A stretch of 64,000 nucleotides of DNA from Thiopseudomonas sp. (GTDB taxonomy: Bacteria > Pseudomonadota > Gammaproteobacteria > Pseudomonadales > Pseudomonadaceae): NCBI GenBank assembly GCA_023228985.1, contig JALOAC010000001.1:62001-126000 (forward strand), read 5' to 3'. A program made the position numbers and the translations under genes. The stretch's first letter is position 1, and each line of letters begins with the position of its first letter. The notes below the pieces were generated by a model. That model was not told the origin of the DNA and did not search any database. It saw only the letters and a program-made list of their open reading frames with translations. Positions 62,401-64,000 of the stretch are shown here, piece by piece.

Positions 62401-63291
62401 ATGAGTACGCTTTCCACCATTGACTATCCGACTGAAACTGAGACCACCGGGCGACTTGGTTTTACCCTTGCCATCGCTGCTTTATTGCATCTGGCCGTTA
62501 TTTTAGGTGTGAACTTTACCGTCGAAGATTTGCCTTCCATGAGCAAAGGGCTGGAAGTGACTCTGGCAATCATAGCCAATGAAAAAGCTCCCGAGGAAGC
62601 AGACTATATTGCTCAAGTCAGCCAGCAAGGCAGCGGAACTCTTGAACACGAAGCCACACCCACCACCGACATCAAACCCATCATCCAAGACAATCAGTTT
62701 AATGAAGTCAGCATTGATAGCACGCCTGAGCCACCTGAGCCTGTGGTGGTTGCGGACCCTGTTATCAGCACCCTGCACGAACGCCCGGAAAAAGTCCTCC
62801 AAGAGGTAAAGGTGCAAGAAAAAGCACAGCCTACCCGTACAGCTCCCGTGCTTGACCGCGAACAACTAGCCATGGATATTGCCAGCCTTGAGGCTGAGTA
62901 CCATCGAGTACGCCAAGAAAGCACCAAACGTCCGCGAATCAGCCGGCAAAATACTGCTGCCACTAAACGTGATATCAGTGCTTGGTACAGAGACACTTGG
63001 CGCAAAAAGGTAGAGCGCATCGGCAACCTAAATTACCCGGATGAGGCTCGCCGTAAAGGTATCTATGGTAATCTACGTTTACTTGTCGTGATTCGCAGTG
63101 ATGGCACAATCGCTGAGCTGGCAGTTATGGAATCTTCTGGCGAATCCGTCCTCGATGAGGCGGCGCAAAGAATAGTACGCCTTTCTGCCCCATTCGCTCC
63201 ATTTACTGGCGAGATGGCCGCTAAATTCGATCAAATAGAGATTATCCGTACTTGGCGTTTTGGCCGAGACGATTACCTCACCAGCCATTAA
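62401..63291 (+). CDS. TonB-family energy transducer
   Basis: The 296-residue protein (ATG 62401; a GTG at 62386 is less likely) has an N-terminal membrane anchor (RLGFTLAIAALLHLAVILGV), a long periplasmic spacer rich in Pro, Glu and Val, and a C-terminal TonB domain with NYPDEARRKGIYGNLRLLVV, IRSDGTIAELAVMESSGE and WRFGRD. It couples the proton-motive force to outer-membrane uptake. P. aeruginosa PA0406 lies at the same place. ExbB/ExbD partners are not in view. Confidence 0.9.
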   Translation: MSTLSTIDYPTETETTGRLGFTLAIAALLHLAVILGVNFTVEDLPSMSKGLEVTLAIIANEKAPEEADYIAQVSQQGSGTLEHEATPTTDIKPIIQDNQFNEVSIDSTPEPPEPVVVADPVISTLHERPEKVLQEVKVQEKAQPTRTAPVLDREQLAMDIASLEAEYHRVRQESTKRPRISRQNTAATKRDISAWYRDTWRKKVERIGNLNYPDEARRKGIYGNLRLLVVIRSDGTIAELAVMESSGESVLDEAAQRIVRLSAPFAPFTGEMAAKFDQIEIIRTWRFGRDDYLTSH

Positions 63292-63416
63292 CTCATAGCT
63301 GCTGCTAATTTACCGCAAGATAAACTACAAACTCAGCTGAGCTTGCGGGTAGCGGGTTAATTTAACGCCCTACTTAGCAGCCCTCACCGCCATTCAAAGG
63401 TTTTTGAGTATTTGTT

Positions 63417-63980
63417 ATGTCAGATCACAGTTACTTATCCGATCATTTCTTGATCGCCATGCCCAGCCTAGCCGACTCATTCTTTGGTGAGTCGCTGATC
63501 TATCTTTTTGAACACAGCGCTGAAGGCGCTATGGGTATAGTTATCAACCAAACCAGCGGCTTAAACCTTGCTGAAGTGCTAGAACAGCTCAACCCCGAAC
63601 AGCTCGCAGCAACGCACACTCAAGAGATCCCCATTTATACCGGTGGCCCAGTACAGATGGAGCATGGTTTTGTTCTACACTCCATCGGCCACAGCTATCA
63701 GCAAACAGCAACTATCGGTGCTTTTAGCCTAACCACATCCAAAGATATTTTATCCACTATTGCCGATGGTACGGGGCCTAAACAATACCTTATTGCACTG
63801 GGTTACTCTGGCTGGGGCGCCGGCCAACTTGAAGATGAACTCAGAGACAATGTTTGGTTGTCCTGCCCAGCCCAGTCGTCCATTATTTTCGATATACCAG
63901 CCGACGCAAAGCGTGCAGCAGCCGCCGCAACTCTAGGTGTTCAACTGAGTCAGTTAAGCCATCATGCCGGAAACGCTTAA
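63417..63980 (+). CDS. yqgE: YqgE/AlgH family protein
   Basis: The 187-residue protein begins DHSYLSDHFLIAMPSLADSFF and has YLFEHSAEGAMGIVINQTSG, the GGPV motif (IYTGGPVQMEHGFVLH), and ALGYSGWGAGQLEDEL. Its function is not settled; the gene neighbours yqgF and gshB in many bacteria. No signal peptide. The window ends 20 bp past its stop. Confidence 0.95.
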   Translation: MSDHSYLSDHFLIAMPSLADSFFGESLIYLFEHSAEGAMGIVINQTSGLNLAEVLEQLNPEQLAATHTQEIPIYTGGPVQMEHGFVLHSIGHSYQQTATIGAFSLTTSKDILSTIADGTGPKQYLIALGYSGWGAGQLEDELRDNVWLSCPAQSSIIFDIPADAKRAAAAATLGVQLSQLSHHAGNA

Positions 63981-64000
63981 GTCTTTTAAACTGCTACTGG

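Noticed and set aside
1..64000. CRISPR array, prophage, tRNA or rRNA genes
   Set aside because: No regular spaced repeats, phage structural genes, or tRNA/rRNA signatures were seen on either strand.

Overview
The window reads as chromosomal core DNA of a gammaproteobacterium in the Pseudomonadaceae. Gene blocks match Pseudomonas aeruginosa order from memory: hexR start; pckA-hslO-hslR-amgS-amgR-tex-gshA; spuDEFGH; pilU-pilT with yggS-proC-yggT-yggU-metX-metW-rdgB-hemW; trmB-thiG-thiS; cycB/dadX/dadA; rpoZ-spoT-ridA; oxyR-recG; dsbA-nuclease-dgcH; and pilGHIJK-chpABC with gshB, tonB and yqgE. The DNA looks AT-richer than classical Pseudomonas and blocks that are far apart in P. aeruginosa are joined here, which suggests a smaller, rearranged genome (Thiopseudomonas/Denitrificimonas-like is a guess). 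I saw no rRNA, tRNA, CRISPR array, prophage or complete insertion sequence.

Layout. 1-5.4 kb (minus): 5' part of hexR, pckA, redox chaperone Hsp33, Hsp15 and the AmgRS envelope-stress system. 5.6-9.6 kb (plus): tex and gshA. 9.6-14.9 kb (minus): the spuDEFGH polyamine importer with hairpins between the binding-protein genes and the membrane genes. 15.4-16.6 kb: cytochrome c' facing a cytochrome b561-type protein. 16.7-25.8 kb: retraction ATPases PilU/PilT diverging from a dense plus-strand run (yggS to a DUF3392 gene). 25.8-35.3 kb (minus): a Cache-GGDEF cyclase, trmB, thiGS, a GGDEF-EAL protein, Fe-superoxide dismutase, cytochrome c5, alanine racemase and D-amino-acid dehydrogenase. 35.6-47.5 kb (mostly plus): rpoZ-spoT-ridA, oxyR, recG, an HDOD protein, a small cysteine-rich exported protein, dsbA, an endo/exonuclease-phosphatase protein and a soluble diguanylate cyclase. 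47.7-60.7 kb (minus): the whole Pil-Chp chemosensory operon. 61-64 kb (plus): gshB, a TonB-like protein and yqgE.

How it fits together: the Pil-Chp system (receptor PilJ, adaptors PilI and ChpC, giant kinase ChpA, methylation enzymes PilK/ChpB, response regulators PilG/PilH) controls twitching whose retraction motors PilT/PilU lie in the same window. Three c-di-GMP enzymes, SpoT and AmgRS add signalling. gshA, gshB, oxyR, sodB and hslO form an oxidative-stress theme.

The least expected structure is a pair of about 252-bp, roughly 98% identical, directly oriented elements (47476-47727 and 61926-62178). They have inverted termini and 4-bp YTAA target duplications, as expected of an IS5-type MITE. 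They bracket the Pil-Chp cluster plus gshB; one sits at a junction between two normally separate blocks, and the other replaced the last three codons of gshB. I found no clearly new multi-gene system.
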